Shown here piece after piece: positions 8,157 through 16,736 of a DNA stretch of 64,000 nt. Source of the DNA: Nocardioides sp. WS12 (GTDB lineage: Bacteria; Actinomycetota; Actinomycetes; Propionibacteriales; Nocardioidaceae); the NCBI RefSeq assembly GCF_014108865.1, contig NZ_CP053928.1, forward strand, positions 372,001-436,000, written 5' to 3'. Under the pieces are notes generated by a model, which was given only the letters and a program-made list of their open reading frames with translations, did not search any database and had not been told where the DNA came from. The translations under genes were made by a program, and so were the position numbers. Every line of letters starts with the position of its first letter. The stretch's first letter is position 1.

Positions 8157-9463
8157 ATCGCCTTGGCGACCTTCTTGCCGCGCAGGCGGGTCAACCCCAC
8201 CCCACCGAGAAGGAGTACGGCGCCGGAGGCGGCCAGCGCACCCGACCACTGACTGGGGCGCTCGGCCGCCAGCGCGACGGAAGCCAGCGGCACCATGAGC
8301 ATCGGCATCGCGATCGCCAGGAGCGAGAAGCCGGAGTGGTTCGAGATGGCCGCAGCGAGGGCCCACAGCACCGTGAGGAGCGCAGCGAAGGCCAGGACCC
8401 ACCACACGTCGGACTCGTGGAAGCCCACCTCCTCGACGGTCAGGTAGCTCTCGGAGGACTCGACGTCGTCATACATGTCCATGTCCTGGTAGCCACCGAA
8501 CATGCTGCCGAAGAAGTCGCCGAGGAGACGGGTCACCACGAACGTCGCCATGATCCCGACGAAGCCGACCAGACCGGCCACGCCGACAGCGACACCACTC
8601 ACGGCCCGGCTCGGGAGCGCCCAACCGAGCAGGGTGACGGACACGACGAACACGGCGACCAGGACTGCCCCGATGACCTGCTCGTTCCCATCAACGCTGT
8701 CGGCGACGAAGTCATCGAAGGCCAGGGCATAGATGATCGCCAGACCCGCGATGGCGACGACCACGAACGCGGCCCGCCTCGCGGCGACGTACCCGATGAT
8801 CGCGAGCACGACGAGGACGGCGCCGGTGAGGTAGCCCATCCAGGTGTCGTCGCTGTCGATGCCGACGTTGAGGACCACAGCGGTGGCGAGGATCCCGATC
8901 ACGCCCGGCCAGGTGACGACCTCTTCGCGCGCCCGCCCGCCCGTACGACGACGGGCCACGACCGCGCCGAGGATGGCCACGAGCAGCAGCACCGCGGTGG
9001 CGCCGAGGCCGACGCCGAAGTTGGACCAGTCGAGGGAGCCGTCATCGGTGTCGCGACTGCGGATCGCGGAGATGCCGACGGCCGCGCCGAGGAGGCCGGT
9101 CCCGACGGCGATCAGCGCACCCGTACTGCCGGCCTTCGAGGCCTTGGTCGGGAACTCCGGGTGGATCGGCCCGCCGGGCTGGGCCGCTGCGTCTGGGCCC
9201 TCGAACGCACCGAACGGGAGCAGGCCGGTGTCGTCGGGCGACTCGGGGGCGGGCGGGCCTGCGTGCGCTCCGCCGTGTCCGCCGTCGTGCGCTCCGGGCG
9301 TCACCAGCACGGTCTCGTCGGGCTGGGGGTCCGCGGGCCGCATCACGGTCTTGTCGGGCTGGAACTGCGGCGGGACCGGCGGCGCCGGTGGCGGAGGCGG
9401 CGGCGCGGCGCTCGAGTCCGCTGCGGGATCCGGCGTGCCAGGAGTGGGAGCGTCGTCGTTCAT
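8153..9463 (-). CDS. Proline-rich multi-pass membrane protein, function unknown
   Basis: A 436-residue protein I do not recognise. The first 130 residues are disordered and rich in Pro, Asp and Gly (a run of PPPPPPAPPVPP and repeated PDKTV/PDETV-like segments). The remaining 300 residues hold about ten hydrophobic helices arranged in pairs, with an Asp/Tyr/Glu-rich loop (GGYQDMDMYDDVESSESY) near residue 330. The ATG at 9463 is preferred to an in-frame TTG at 9472. There is no Shine-Dalgarno, but a TAGATT -10-like box lies about ten bases upstream, so the mRNA may be leaderless. It overlaps the DUF998 gene by 4 bp. Confidence 0.75.
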   Translation of the reverse strand: MNDDAPTPGTPDPAADSSAAPPPPPPAPPVPPQFQPDKTVMRPADPQPDETVLVTPGAHDGGHGGAHAGPPAPESPDDTGLLPFGAFEGPDAAAQPGGPIHPEFPTKASKAGSTGALIAVGTGLLGAAVGISAIRSRDTDDGSLDWSNFGVGLGATAVLLLVAILGAVVARRRTGGRAREEVVTWPGVIGILATAVVLNVGIDSDDTWMGYLTGAVLVVLAIIGYVAARRAAFVVVAIAGLAIIYALAFDDFVADSVDGNEQVIGAVLVAVFVVSVTLLGWALPSRAVSGVAVGVAGLVGFVGIMATFVVTRLLGDFFGSMFGGYQDMDMYDDVESSESYLTVEEVGFHESDVWWVLAFAALLTVLWALAAAISNHSGFSLLAIAMPMLMVPLASVALAAERPSQWSGALAASGAVLLLGGVGLTRLRGKKVAKAM

Positions 9464-9521
9464 GCTCGCCAATCTAGGCGCGAGGAGGCGTCGATCGGGG
9501 GACGCTGCGGCCCGGACGCGA

Positions 9522-10580
9522 TCAGGCGCGCATCCGCCCGGTGATCGGCGGCAGGTCGGCGAGCGTGACGATGCCGGGTGCGGCAGAGACGACGTACGGC
9601 ACGGCGTTGGTCACGGGGAGCGCCGTGTAGATCATGCCGAGCCCCATGAAGCCCTCTTCGGTCCATCCTTCCGGGGGCAGGCAGTGCAGGACGGTGCGCA
9701 TGTTGGGGACGCCGAAGACCTGGATCACGTGGCCGTGGGCGAGCGGCTTCGGGGGCGCGACGTGGCTGCCCATCGTCCAGTTGAAGCCGACGCTGACGAC
9801 ATTGCGGTCGCCGACCCAGCCGCGGTGGTAGCCGAGCACCCCGGCAACGGTGCCCTCGGGGATCTGCATGAAGCCGAGGTCGGAGTCACCGGTCGCGGCC
9901 GTGAAGGTGACGTCGAACGTCATCCGGTCCAGGGTCACGCCCATCGCGTCGGCCATCATCGCGGCGGACTCGGCGAAGACCTCGCTCTCGCGGCGCACGT
10001 TCTCGGCGAGGCCGGGCGTCGCCGGGTCCTGCGAGAAGCCCATCGCGGTCTGGGTCTCGGCGGACTCATAGGTCGAGCAGTCGACGGACTCGGTGATCCG
10101 GACCTCGTCGACCTGCTCGCACGATCCGCTGAGCGTCATCGCGATCACGTTGGTCATGCCCGGGTGCGCGCCGCTGCCGAAGATCGTTGCGTTGCCCTCG
10201 ACGCAGGCCTTCTCGATGCGAGCCCGGTCCTCCGGTGACTGCTTGCCGCCGGTGATCCAGGCGGCGCTCGTGCACACGTTGACCCCCGCCTCCAGGAGCG
10301 CGACCAGTTCATCGATGTCCGGCCAGAGCGGGTTGTAGCAACACGCATCGGGCTTCAGCGCGAGCAGGGCAGCGATGTCGTTGGTGGCGATCACCCCGGT
10401 CGGCTCGGGCCAGTCACACAGCTCGGCCGCGTCCTTGCCGACCTTGTCCGCGCCGTGCGCATAGACACCGACGAGCTCAAGGTCGGGGCGACTGAGGATG
10501 GCGTGCGCTGACCTGCGGCCGATGTTGCCGGTCGTCCACTGGATGACCTTGAGGGGACGATCGAAGCGGGGCACACTCAT
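9522..10580 (-). CDS. DapB-fold NAD(P)H-dependent dehydrogenase (diaminopentanoate dehydrogenase-like)
   Basis: A 352-residue protein with a Rossmann N-terminus: VIQWTTGNIGRRSAHAIL, then ELVGVYAHGADKVGKDA. It has the DapB-like C-terminal catalytic fold seen in the family often labelled dihydrodipicolinate reductase or 2,4-diaminopentanoate dehydrogenase. GSGAHPGMTNVIAMTLS marks the domain junction. In mycobacteria and relatives, homologues lie in lipid and steroid catabolic regulons. A perfect KstR-type operator sits ten bases before its ATG (10580), supporting such a role rather than lysine biosynthesis (inference). The real substrate is unknown. Confidence 0.8.
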   Translation of the reverse strand: MSVPRFDRPLKVIQWTTGNIGRRSAHAILSRPDLELVGVYAHGADKVGKDAAELCDWPEPTGVIATNDIAALLALKPDACCYNPLWPDIDELVALLEAGVNVCTSAAWITGGKQSPEDRARIEKACVEGNATIFGSGAHPGMTNVIAMTLSGSCEQVDEVRITESVDCSTYESAETQTAMGFSQDPATPGLAENVRRESEVFAESAAMMADAMGVTLDRMTFDVTFTAATGDSDLGFMQIPEGTVAGVLGYHRGWVGDRNVVSVGFNWTMGSHVAPPKPLAHGHVIQVFGVPNMRTVLHCLPPEGWTEEGFMGLGMIYTALPVTNAVPYVVSAAPGIVTLADLPPITGRMRA

Positions 10581-10590
10581 GGCGCGACAG

Positions 10591-10604
10591 TAGAACGCGT
10601 TCTA
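10591..10604. promoter_or_regulatory. KstR-type TetR operator
   Basis: TAGAACGCGTTCTA is a perfect 14-bp palindrome that fits the TnnAACnnGTTnnA pattern published for the cholesterol-catabolism repressor KstR and related TetR proteins. It lies 10 bp upstream of the DapB-like dehydrogenase start, where binding would block transcription. Which TetR protein binds it here is not shown by the sequence. Confidence 0.6.
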
Positions 10605-10629
10605 GTTTCTGTCGAGGGGGAGACGCGCC

Positions 10630-12765
10630 TCAGTTGGTCAGCCCGAGCACCAGCGGTACGACGGCCGCCGCCCCCGCGTCGTACAACGCCGCCGCACCGA
10701 GGGTCACCGACCACCCGGTCACGCTCCGGTCGTCGACGAGCAGGACCCGGGCGTCACGGACGGCCGCGGGATCGTCGAGTTGCAGCGCGCAGCGCCGGGA
10801 CACCGCGGCGACCCGCTGGGCAGAGTTGGTGGCACCGCGGTCGGGGCCGACGGAGAGGTCGACGATCGCCCAACGACCGACGACCGGGATCTGGAGGAAG
10901 CGGGACAGCCCGCTGGCCAGGTCCGCGGTCAACTGCGGACGACGCTCCGACTCGCTGACCACGATCGCGTCGACCTTGGGCTGCCAGTCCTGCAGCATCG
11001 TCACCATCGCGCGGGCCAGCGAGACGGGGACCGGACCGTCCTCGGCGTCGATCGCGAAGAGTCCCCGCAGCGCGGCACCGTGGCCCAGGTCGGTCGCCCG
11101 CGCGATCGCCCGGCCCGTCTCGGCCGGCTGGCGGATCTTGCCGGAGAAGCTGACGCCGATGGCCGACAGACCCGTCGGCCAGAGCTTGCGCGGCTCCATC
11201 GCAACGCCCGGGCGGGCGAGCCGATCGGCAGCCTCCTCGACGGCTGCCTCGGACACGTCCGTCGACAGGGACAGGCCGCCACAGTTGTCGCAGCGTCCGC
11301 AGCGCCAGGCCGGGTCGGCCACCACTTCGGGGTCGTCCAGTTGTCCGCGCAGGAACCGCATCCGGCACTCGTCCGAGCCGAGGTAGTCGAGCATCGCCTG
11401 CTGCTCGGCCGCCCGGGAAGCTGCCACCCGCGCATAGCGGTCGGCGTCGTAGGACCACTCCTGGCCCGTTGACTCCCAGCCGCCGCGCACGCGGCGAACG
11501 GCCCCGTCGACGTCCAGCACCTTGAGCATCGTCTCCAACCGGGTGCGGGACAGGTCGACCCGCGGCTCGATCGCGGCGGTGCTCAGCGCCCGGCCCTCCT
11601 CGGCAAGGACGGCAAGCGTCTCGCGCACCAGTTCCTCACGCGGGAAGGCCAGCGAAGCGAAGTACGCCCAGATGTCACGGTCCTCGATCGCCGGCAGCAG
11701 CACCACCGAGGCACCCTCGGGGGGCAGGTTCACGCCACGGCCGGCACGGCCGACCTGCTGGTAGTAGGCGACCGGACTACTCGGCGCCCCGAGATTGACC
11801 ACGAACCCCAGCGACGCGTCGAACCCCATGCCGAGGGCGCTGGTCGCCACCAGGGCCTTGACCTCACCGTCGAGCAGCGCCTGCTCGAGCGCCAGGCGCT
11901 CGGTCTGTTCGGTCTGTCCGGAGTACGCCGCCACGTTGTGCCCGCGCGAACGGAGATAGCCCGCCACTTCCTGGGTCGCAGCGACCGTCAGCGTGTAGAC
12001 GATCCCGCTGCCCGGCTGCTCCGACAGGTGGTCGGCCAGCCACGCGAGCCGCTGCTCCGCGGTCTTGAGGCGTACGACGCCGAGGCGGAGCGACTCGCGG
12101 TCGAGGGACCCACGCAGCACCAAGGTGTCTGCACCGAGCTGCTCGGACACGTCGTCGGTCACGCGCTGGTTGGCGGTCGCGGTGGTCGCCAGGACGGGAA
12201 TGCCGGTCGGCAGGTCCTGCAGCAGCGTGCGGATCCGGCGGTAGTCAGGCCGGAAGTCGTGACCCCAGTCCGAGATGCAGTGCGCCTCGTCGATCACCAA
12301 CAGGCCACACGTCGCCGCCAGCCGCGGCAGCACCTCGTCGCGGAAGCCCGGGTTGTTGAGCCGCTCGGGACTCACCAGCAGTACGTCGATCTCCCCGGCC
12401 TGGATCGCCTGGTGCACCTGGTCCCACTGCTCCACGTTCGTGGAGTTGACCGTGACCGCCCGGATCCCGGCCCGCTCCGCGGCGGCGATCTGGTTGCGCA
12501 TCAGCGCCAGCAGCGGCGAGATGATCACCGTCGGACCGGCCCCCCGCTCGCGCAACAACAACGTCGCCACGAAATAGACCGCCGACTTCCCCCAGCCCGT
12601 GCGCTGCACGACCAGCGCACGACGGCGGTCCTCGACCAGCGCCGCGATCGCGGCCCACTGGTCGTCGTACAAGGTGGCATCGGGGCGCCCCACCAGCGCG
12701 CGCAGGTGCTCCTCGGCCCGCTCCCGCGGGTCGGTCCCGGGCACGGCCGCGGTCGGTGACGTCAT
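10630..12765 (-). CDS. RecQ-family DNA helicase with phosphoribosyltransferase-like C-terminus
   Basis: A 711-residue ATP-dependent 3'-5' helicase of the RecQ family. Visible are LVVQRTGWGKSAVYF (motif I, about residue 52), VIDEAHCISDWGHDFRPDY (motif II and RecQ loop), ALVATSALGMGFD, QQVGRAGR (motif VI), and the zinc-binding CRMRFLRGQLDD...CGRCDNC segment near residue 490. Instead of an HRDC domain, the last 200 residues end in VLLVDDRSVTGWSVTLGAAAL, which has the shape of a PRPP-binding loop of ComF-like phosphoribosyltransferases. The ATG at 12765 has no clear ribosome site. It likely works in DNA repair. Confidence 0.9.
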   Translation of the reverse strand: MTSPTAAVPGTDPRERAEEHLRALVGRPDATLYDDQWAAIAALVEDRRRALVVQRTGWGKSAVYFVATLLLRERGAGPTVIISPLLALMRNQIAAAERAGIRAVTVNSTNVEQWDQVHQAIQAGEIDVLLVSPERLNNPGFRDEVLPRLAATCGLLVIDEAHCISDWGHDFRPDYRRIRTLLQDLPTGIPVLATTATANQRVTDDVSEQLGADTLVLRGSLDRESLRLGVVRLKTAEQRLAWLADHLSEQPGSGIVYTLTVAATQEVAGYLRSRGHNVAAYSGQTEQTERLALEQALLDGEVKALVATSALGMGFDASLGFVVNLGAPSSPVAYYQQVGRAGRGVNLPPEGASVVLLPAIEDRDIWAYFASLAFPREELVRETLAVLAEEGRALSTAAIEPRVDLSRTRLETMLKVLDVDGAVRRVRGGWESTGQEWSYDADRYARVAASRAAEQQAMLDYLGSDECRMRFLRGQLDDPEVVADPAWRCGRCDNCGGLSLSTDVSEAAVEEAADRLARPGVAMEPRKLWPTGLSAIGVSFSGKIRQPAETGRAIARATDLGHGAALRGLFAIDAEDGPVPVSLARAMVTMLQDWQPKVDAIVVSESERRPQLTADLASGLSRFLQIPVVGRWAIVDLSVGPDRGATNSAQRVAAVSRRCALQLDDPAAVRDARVLLVDDRSVTGWSVTLGAAALYDAGAAAVVPLVLGLTN

Positions 12766-12860
12766 GGGTCGTGTCTACCAGCGAGGACCGACCAGACATT
12801 TTCCTCAACGAATCTGGACAATCGCAGGACAGCCCACCACCCTCCCGCTAATCTTCTGAT

Positions 12861-12904
12861 TGCAGCCGCAGGAGACCCGAGACTCTTGCGGCTGCACCTT
12901 TTTT
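12861..12904 (+). terminator. Rho-independent terminator hairpin
   Basis: TGCAGCCGCA (12861-12870) pairs perfectly with TGCGGCTGCA (12887-12896) and is followed by a run of six T (12899-12904). The T-run makes it active for plus-strand transcripts, yet no plus-strand gene lies upstream; a TAATCT -10-like box at 12849-12854 could start a very short RNA. On the minus strand it separates the regulator at 13191-14819 from recQ. Confidence 0.6.
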
Positions 12905-12906
12905 GT

Positions 12907-12980
12907 CTGGCGCGATCGCGTCTCCGCTGACGCTGCGGGCGAGCAAGCTCGCCGGAGTACAGCTCTCGCCGCGCTGCCGC
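12907..12980. repeat. Dispersed intergenic element, copy 1
   Basis: This segment matches 56394-56467: both have a GCGCGTCT-like start, a small hairpin with loop CAAG (stem GGCGAG/CTCGCC here, 12938-12953) and a shared 19-bp end GCTCTCGCCGCGCTGCCGC (12962-12980). The stem differs between copies but stays paired. It does not look coding. The 12766-13190 spacer holds only this element, the terminator and the tandem repeat that follows. Confidence 0.55.
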
Positions 12981-13012
12981 GCGCGCAGTTGGCTTGCGCT
13001 CCGGTTGGCTTT

Positions 13013-13121
13013 GGTCTGGCGGCAAGCCAGTTCGCCTGGGTCTTGCGTTCGCTGGGTTTGGTCTGGCGGCAAGCCAGTTCGCCTGGGTCTTGCGTTCGCT
13101 GGGTTGGTCGGGCGGCAAGAC
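13013..13121. repeat. 46-47 bp tandem repeat, two full copies and a partial third
   Basis: The unit begins GGTCTGGCGGCAAGCCAGTT and ends CTTGCGTTCGCTGGGTTT. Copies start at 13013, 13060 and (partial) 13106; a degenerate copy precedes them at about 12987. The internal TGGCGGCAAGCCA is a short inverted repeat. The block lies just past the 3' end of a LuxR-type regulator gene and shows no convincing reading frame. Confidence 0.7.
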
Positions 13122-13190
13122 TTTTGGGCGTTGGCTTCGCCGGCCCAGGTTCGTCGAGTGCCGCGAGGAACGAGCGGTGTATCGAGACGC

Positions 13191-14819
13191 CTACTGCGCT
13201 GCTTCGGTGCCCCACCAGATCCGGGCCACGTCGAACCGGGAGGCGGCTCCCCAGCGCAACAGGATGTCGCCGACGTGCTTCTCCACGCTCTTCACGGCGA
13301 TGCCCAGCTCCTCGGCGACCTGCTTGTTCGTGCGACCGGCGGCGACCAGGGCCGCCACCTCCGCCTGGCGGGGACTCAGCGCCTGGCTGGGCGGAGGCGG
13401 AGCGCCCTCGACCTGGCCGACGGCGGCGAGCAGGCCCACGCGGGTCGCGACGCCGAAGGCGCACAGCACGCGGGAGATGTGCAACCGGACGGTGCCCGGC
13501 GAGACGTACAACGACGCGGCGATCTCCTCGACGCCCTGACCGGCGAGGATCGCCCGCGCCACCTCCGCCTCGCGTGCCGACAGGGCGGTCCAGCCGCCGC
13601 CGGCGATCGGGGGAAGGCGGCGCCCCGAGGCGGCGAGCGCGGCGGTCGCCGAGCGGCGTACGGCGGCGTAGCCGGTGCGGTCGCTCTCGGCGACCAGGTT
13701 CCGGAGGGTGCGCGACGCCGCTCCGACGTCGCTCCGGGCCAGTTGGGCGCGCGCGATCAGGAGGTCTCCGTCGGCCACCTCGAACTGCCGGCCCGCGGCC
13801 ACGGACAACTCGACACTGCGCTTCGCGAACCCGATCGCCGCATCGGGGTCACCACTCGCCAGCGCGTGCCGGGCCTGCCCCCGCAACACGACGGTGTCCG
13901 CAATCGGATGGCCCGCGAGGCGTCCGAGTCCGACGAGCCAGGCGGCGGCTGCCTCGTCGTCACCCTCTTCGAGAGCGGCGATCAGCAGGATCTCCAGACC
14001 GAGCGCGCGGTCGATGACCGTGCACCGGCTGAGGTCCTCGTCGGCCCCCGCCCGGAAGGTCATCGCGGCGGCCGTGGTCGCGTCGCCGACCGCCATCGCA
14101 CCGTAGGCCATCAGCATCAGGGCACCGCGGTCGATGTAGTCGTGGGGCGTCTCGGGCACGTGCCGGGCCGCGGGAAGCGAGACCTCGACACCCGCGTTGT
14201 CACCGGCGAAGCCGTGGACGAGTGCGGCGACCGAACCGATGACGCTCTCGACACGAGTGCCCGGGACCACCGAGGCCATCATCGGCCCGAGCAACCGGAG
14301 GGCATCGTCGACGCGGCCGGAGAAGGCGGCCTCCCGCACCTGGCAGATCACCATCAGCGGAGCGAAGGGATGGCCCGCCCAGGCCGCGGCCGGCGCCGGG
14401 CCGCTCCGGTGGACGGCAGCGGTGTCGTCGATGCGGACGCTGACCATGGCGGCCTCCGCGACGACGTAACGGACACAGGACGACCACCGCGACTCCGGCT
14501 CCGTGGCTGCGGCGGCCAGGCCGCGGGCCACGTCCCAGGCGTCACCCGGGTCGGTGAACTCGTCACCGGTAGCAGCGAGCGACAGCGCGGCAGCGCACAC
14601 CGCCCGGGCGTCGTCGTCGCCCGCCGCCGCCAGTCCCTCAGCCGCGCGTGCCGTGGCATCGGCGAAGTCGCCCCGCCAGAACCCCGCGAGACCGGCCAGG
14701 CCGAGCGCAGCCGGATCTCCGTGCGCATCCCACGCGGCGACACACTCATCGATCGCCACCTCGGCCGTCCCCGCAGCAAGGTGGTCGAGCACGTCCGCCA
14801 TCAAGGCCCCCCGGTCCAT
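13191..14819 (-). CDS. Regulator with two tandem LuxR-type HTH domains (paralogue 1)
   Basis: A 542-residue protein with an alanine-rich, TPR-like helical N-terminal region of about 400 residues and two complete LuxR/NarL HTH domains at the C-terminus. HTH1 is LSAREAEVARAILAG...YVSPGTVRLHISRVL (about 412-465); HTH2 is LSPRQAEVAALVAAG...GIAVKSVEKHVGDIL (about 480-535). The protein ends in a conserved SRFDVARIWWG tail. No receiver domain or Walker A motif is seen, so its signal is unknown. A close paralogue lies immediately upstream at 15001-16638 in the same orientation, evidence of gene duplication. The ATG at 14819 is used; another at 14801 is possible. Confidence 0.82.
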   Translation of the reverse strand: MDRGALMADVLDHLAAGTAEVAIDECVAAWDAHGDPAALGLAGLAGFWRGDFADATARAAEGLAAAGDDDARAVCAAALSLAATGDEFTDPGDAWDVARGLAAAATEPESRWSSCVRYVVAEAAMVSVRIDDTAAVHRSGPAPAAAWAGHPFAPLMVICQVREAAFSGRVDDALRLLGPMMASVVPGTRVESVIGSVAALVHGFAGDNAGVEVSLPAARHVPETPHDYIDRGALMLMAYGAMAVGDATTAAAMTFRAGADEDLSRCTVIDRALGLEILLIAALEEGDDEAAAAWLVGLGRLAGHPIADTVVLRGQARHALASGDPDAAIGFAKRSVELSVAAGRQFEVADGDLLIARAQLARSDVGAASRTLRNLVAESDRTGYAAVRRSATAALAASGRRLPPIAGGGWTALSAREAEVARAILAGQGVEEIAASLYVSPGTVRLHISRVLCAFGVATRVGLLAAVGQVEGAPPPPSQALSPRQAEVAALVAAGRTNKQVAEELGIAVKSVEKHVGDILLRWGAASRFDVARIWWGTEAAQ

Positions 14820-15000
14820 GGCGAGCAGCGTGCCACGACGGCCCGACTCCGAGGGGAAAATTATGCCAAAACCCCATCGCCGCCCCCGGGGCAGAACCGG
14901 GACAGTTGACGCGTGGCCGGTCGCGTCACCGGGTGCCGCAATTGTGGGGGTTGCGGTGGTTCAACACCCGGGACGGACCCGCCCGTCTTCTTGTCCGGCG

Positions 15001-16638
15001 CTACGCGCCGCGCTGGCCCGCGCCGGAGCCCCACCAGATACGGGCCACCTCGAACCGCGACCCGGCGTTCCACCGCTCCAGGATGTCGCCCACGTGCTTC
15101 TCGACGCCCTTGACCGAGATGCCCAGCTCGTCGGCCACCTGCTGGTTGCTCGCCCCACCCGCGACCAGCCGTGCGACCTCGGACTGGCGGGGGCTCAGCG
15201 GCGTCGGGACGCTCGCAGGTGCGACCCGGCCCTCCCCCACGGCAGCCAGCAAGCCGATCCGGGTCGGTACGCCGAACGCGCAGAGCACGCGGGAGACGTG
15301 GGTCCGCACCGTGGCTGGTGACAGGAACAGGTCCGTGGCGATCTGGTCGACCTCGAGGCCGTCCAGCACGCACCGCGCGATCTCCCGCTCCCGCTCGGAC
15401 AACGCCTCCCAGCCGCCACCGGCGACGGGGGGCAGGCGACGCCGGGCCGGCTGGAGCGTCGAGGCTGCCGATCGTCGTACGGCGCGGTGGCCGCTGGCGT
15501 CCGATGCGTTGACCAGGGCCCGGAGGTCGCGGCTCGCGCCGGCGACGTCGTTGCCGGCGATCCGGGCCCGGGCGAGCACGATCTCGCCCTCCGCTGCTTC
15601 GATTCCCCGGCCCTGCGCGCGACACGCCTCGATGCTCGCCGTGGCCGCGGCCACGGCCGCCTCCACGTCACCGACGACGAGCAGATAGCGACTGCGCACC
15701 CGGTCGACCGTCGGCGCCGACGTCGGGTGCTCGGCCAGGGTCATCAGGTTCGCGAGCCAGGTCTCCGCCGCTGGCAGGTCCTCCTCGGCGAGCGCGGCGA
15801 CGACGAGCATCTCCAGCCCCAGCGCCCGGTCGATGATCGTGCAGGCGCCGAGGTCGCCGTCGTCGCCGGCCTGGAAGACCAGGCGTGCGGCCGTCGGTAT
15901 GTCGCCGATCGCGATCGCACCGAAGGCGAGGAGGAGCAGCACTCCGCGGTCGACGAAGTCGCGGTCGCCGTCGCCCACGACGGGCGTCAGTTCACGGCTC
16001 CGCGACACCCCGCTGGCGTCGTCGGCGTTGCCGAGGACCAGGCCCGCCACCGCTTCCACGACGCCCTCGAGACGCGACCCGGGTTCGGTCGCCGCACGCA
16101 TCGGCTCGATCAGGGCAGTGGCCCGGTCGATCTGCCCGGAGAACACGGCTGTCCGCACCGCGCAGGCCACCATCATCGCGGCGAACGGGTGGCCGGCCCA
16201 CGCCGTACCCACCATCGGACCCGAGGCCACCACGCGTTGCGCATCGGCCAACCGGGCGCCGACCAGTGCGGACTCCGCCAGCAGGTAGCGAATCGACGTC
16301 CACCACGCCGAGTCCGCGTCAGGGGCGGCTTCGAGGAGTGCCCACGCCGTACTCCAGGCCGGCTCCGGACGGGCGTCCGGGTCGCCGGCCGAGGCAAGTG
16401 CTGCGGCCGCCAGCGCCAGTGCCCGCGTCTCGTCGTCCCCCGACTCGGCCAGGGCGCGTTCGGCCCAGGCGGTCGCGCCGGCGAAGTCGCCCTGCCAGAA
16501 CCCGCAGACGGCGGCGAGGGCGGCCGCCACCGGATCACGGTCCGCGTCCCACGCGGCAGCGCACTCGGTGGCCGCAACGGGGGCCGTGCCGTGGCCGAGA
16601 TGGGCAAACACCTCGCCCACCCAGCCGGCCCGATCCAT
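15001..16638 (-). CDS. Regulator with two tandem LuxR-type HTH domains (paralogue 2)
   Basis: A 545-residue paralogue of the neighbouring regulator with the same plan: a TPR-like helical N-terminus (WDADRDPVAAALAAVCGFWQGDFAGATAWAERAL resembles WRGDFADATARAAEGL of the other), then two LuxR HTH domains (LSEREREIARCVLDG...FLSPATVRTHVSRVL and LSPRQSEVARLVAGG...GISVKGVEKHVGDIL), then the tail SRFEVARIWWG. The ATG at 16638 is chosen over an upstream in-frame GTG because alignment with the paralogue begins at MDR. The 180-bp gap to paralogue 1 (14820-15000) holds no gene; it has GC-rich dyads such as CCCCCGGGG but no clear promoter. Confidence 0.82.
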   Translation of the reverse strand: MDRAGWVGEVFAHLGHGTAPVAATECAAAWDADRDPVAAALAAVCGFWQGDFAGATAWAERALAESGDDETRALALAAAALASAGDPDARPEPAWSTAWALLEAAPDADSAWWTSIRYLLAESALVGARLADAQRVVASGPMVGTAWAGHPFAAMMVACAVRTAVFSGQIDRATALIEPMRAATEPGSRLEGVVEAVAGLVLGNADDASGVSRSRELTPVVGDGDRDFVDRGVLLLLAFGAIAIGDIPTAARLVFQAGDDGDLGACTIIDRALGLEMLVVAALAEEDLPAAETWLANLMTLAEHPTSAPTVDRVRSRYLLVVGDVEAAVAAATASIEACRAQGRGIEAAEGEIVLARARIAGNDVAGASRDLRALVNASDASGHRAVRRSAASTLQPARRRLPPVAGGGWEALSEREREIARCVLDGLEVDQIATDLFLSPATVRTHVSRVLCAFGVPTRIGLLAAVGEGRVAPASVPTPLSPRQSEVARLVAGGASNQQVADELGISVKGVEKHVGDILERWNAGSRFEVARIWWGSGAGQRGA

Positions 16639-16736
16639 GGTGGGCAACCTAGTCGATCCGCGATTACGACGATCCCCTACTACCGCGTCCCGCCGCCGCA
16701 CGGGAAAGTCGGGCGTTACCTATGAGGGGGACGTGC

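Noticed and set aside
13013..13121. Repeat-encoded peptide in the 12.8-13.2 kb gap
   Set aside because: The open frames through the repeats have no start with a ribosome site and only mirror the repeat sequence.
12903..14909. Long plus-strand open frame across the first LuxR-type gene
   Set aside because: It is the usual antisense shadow of a GC-rich gene, with no domain and no ribosome site.
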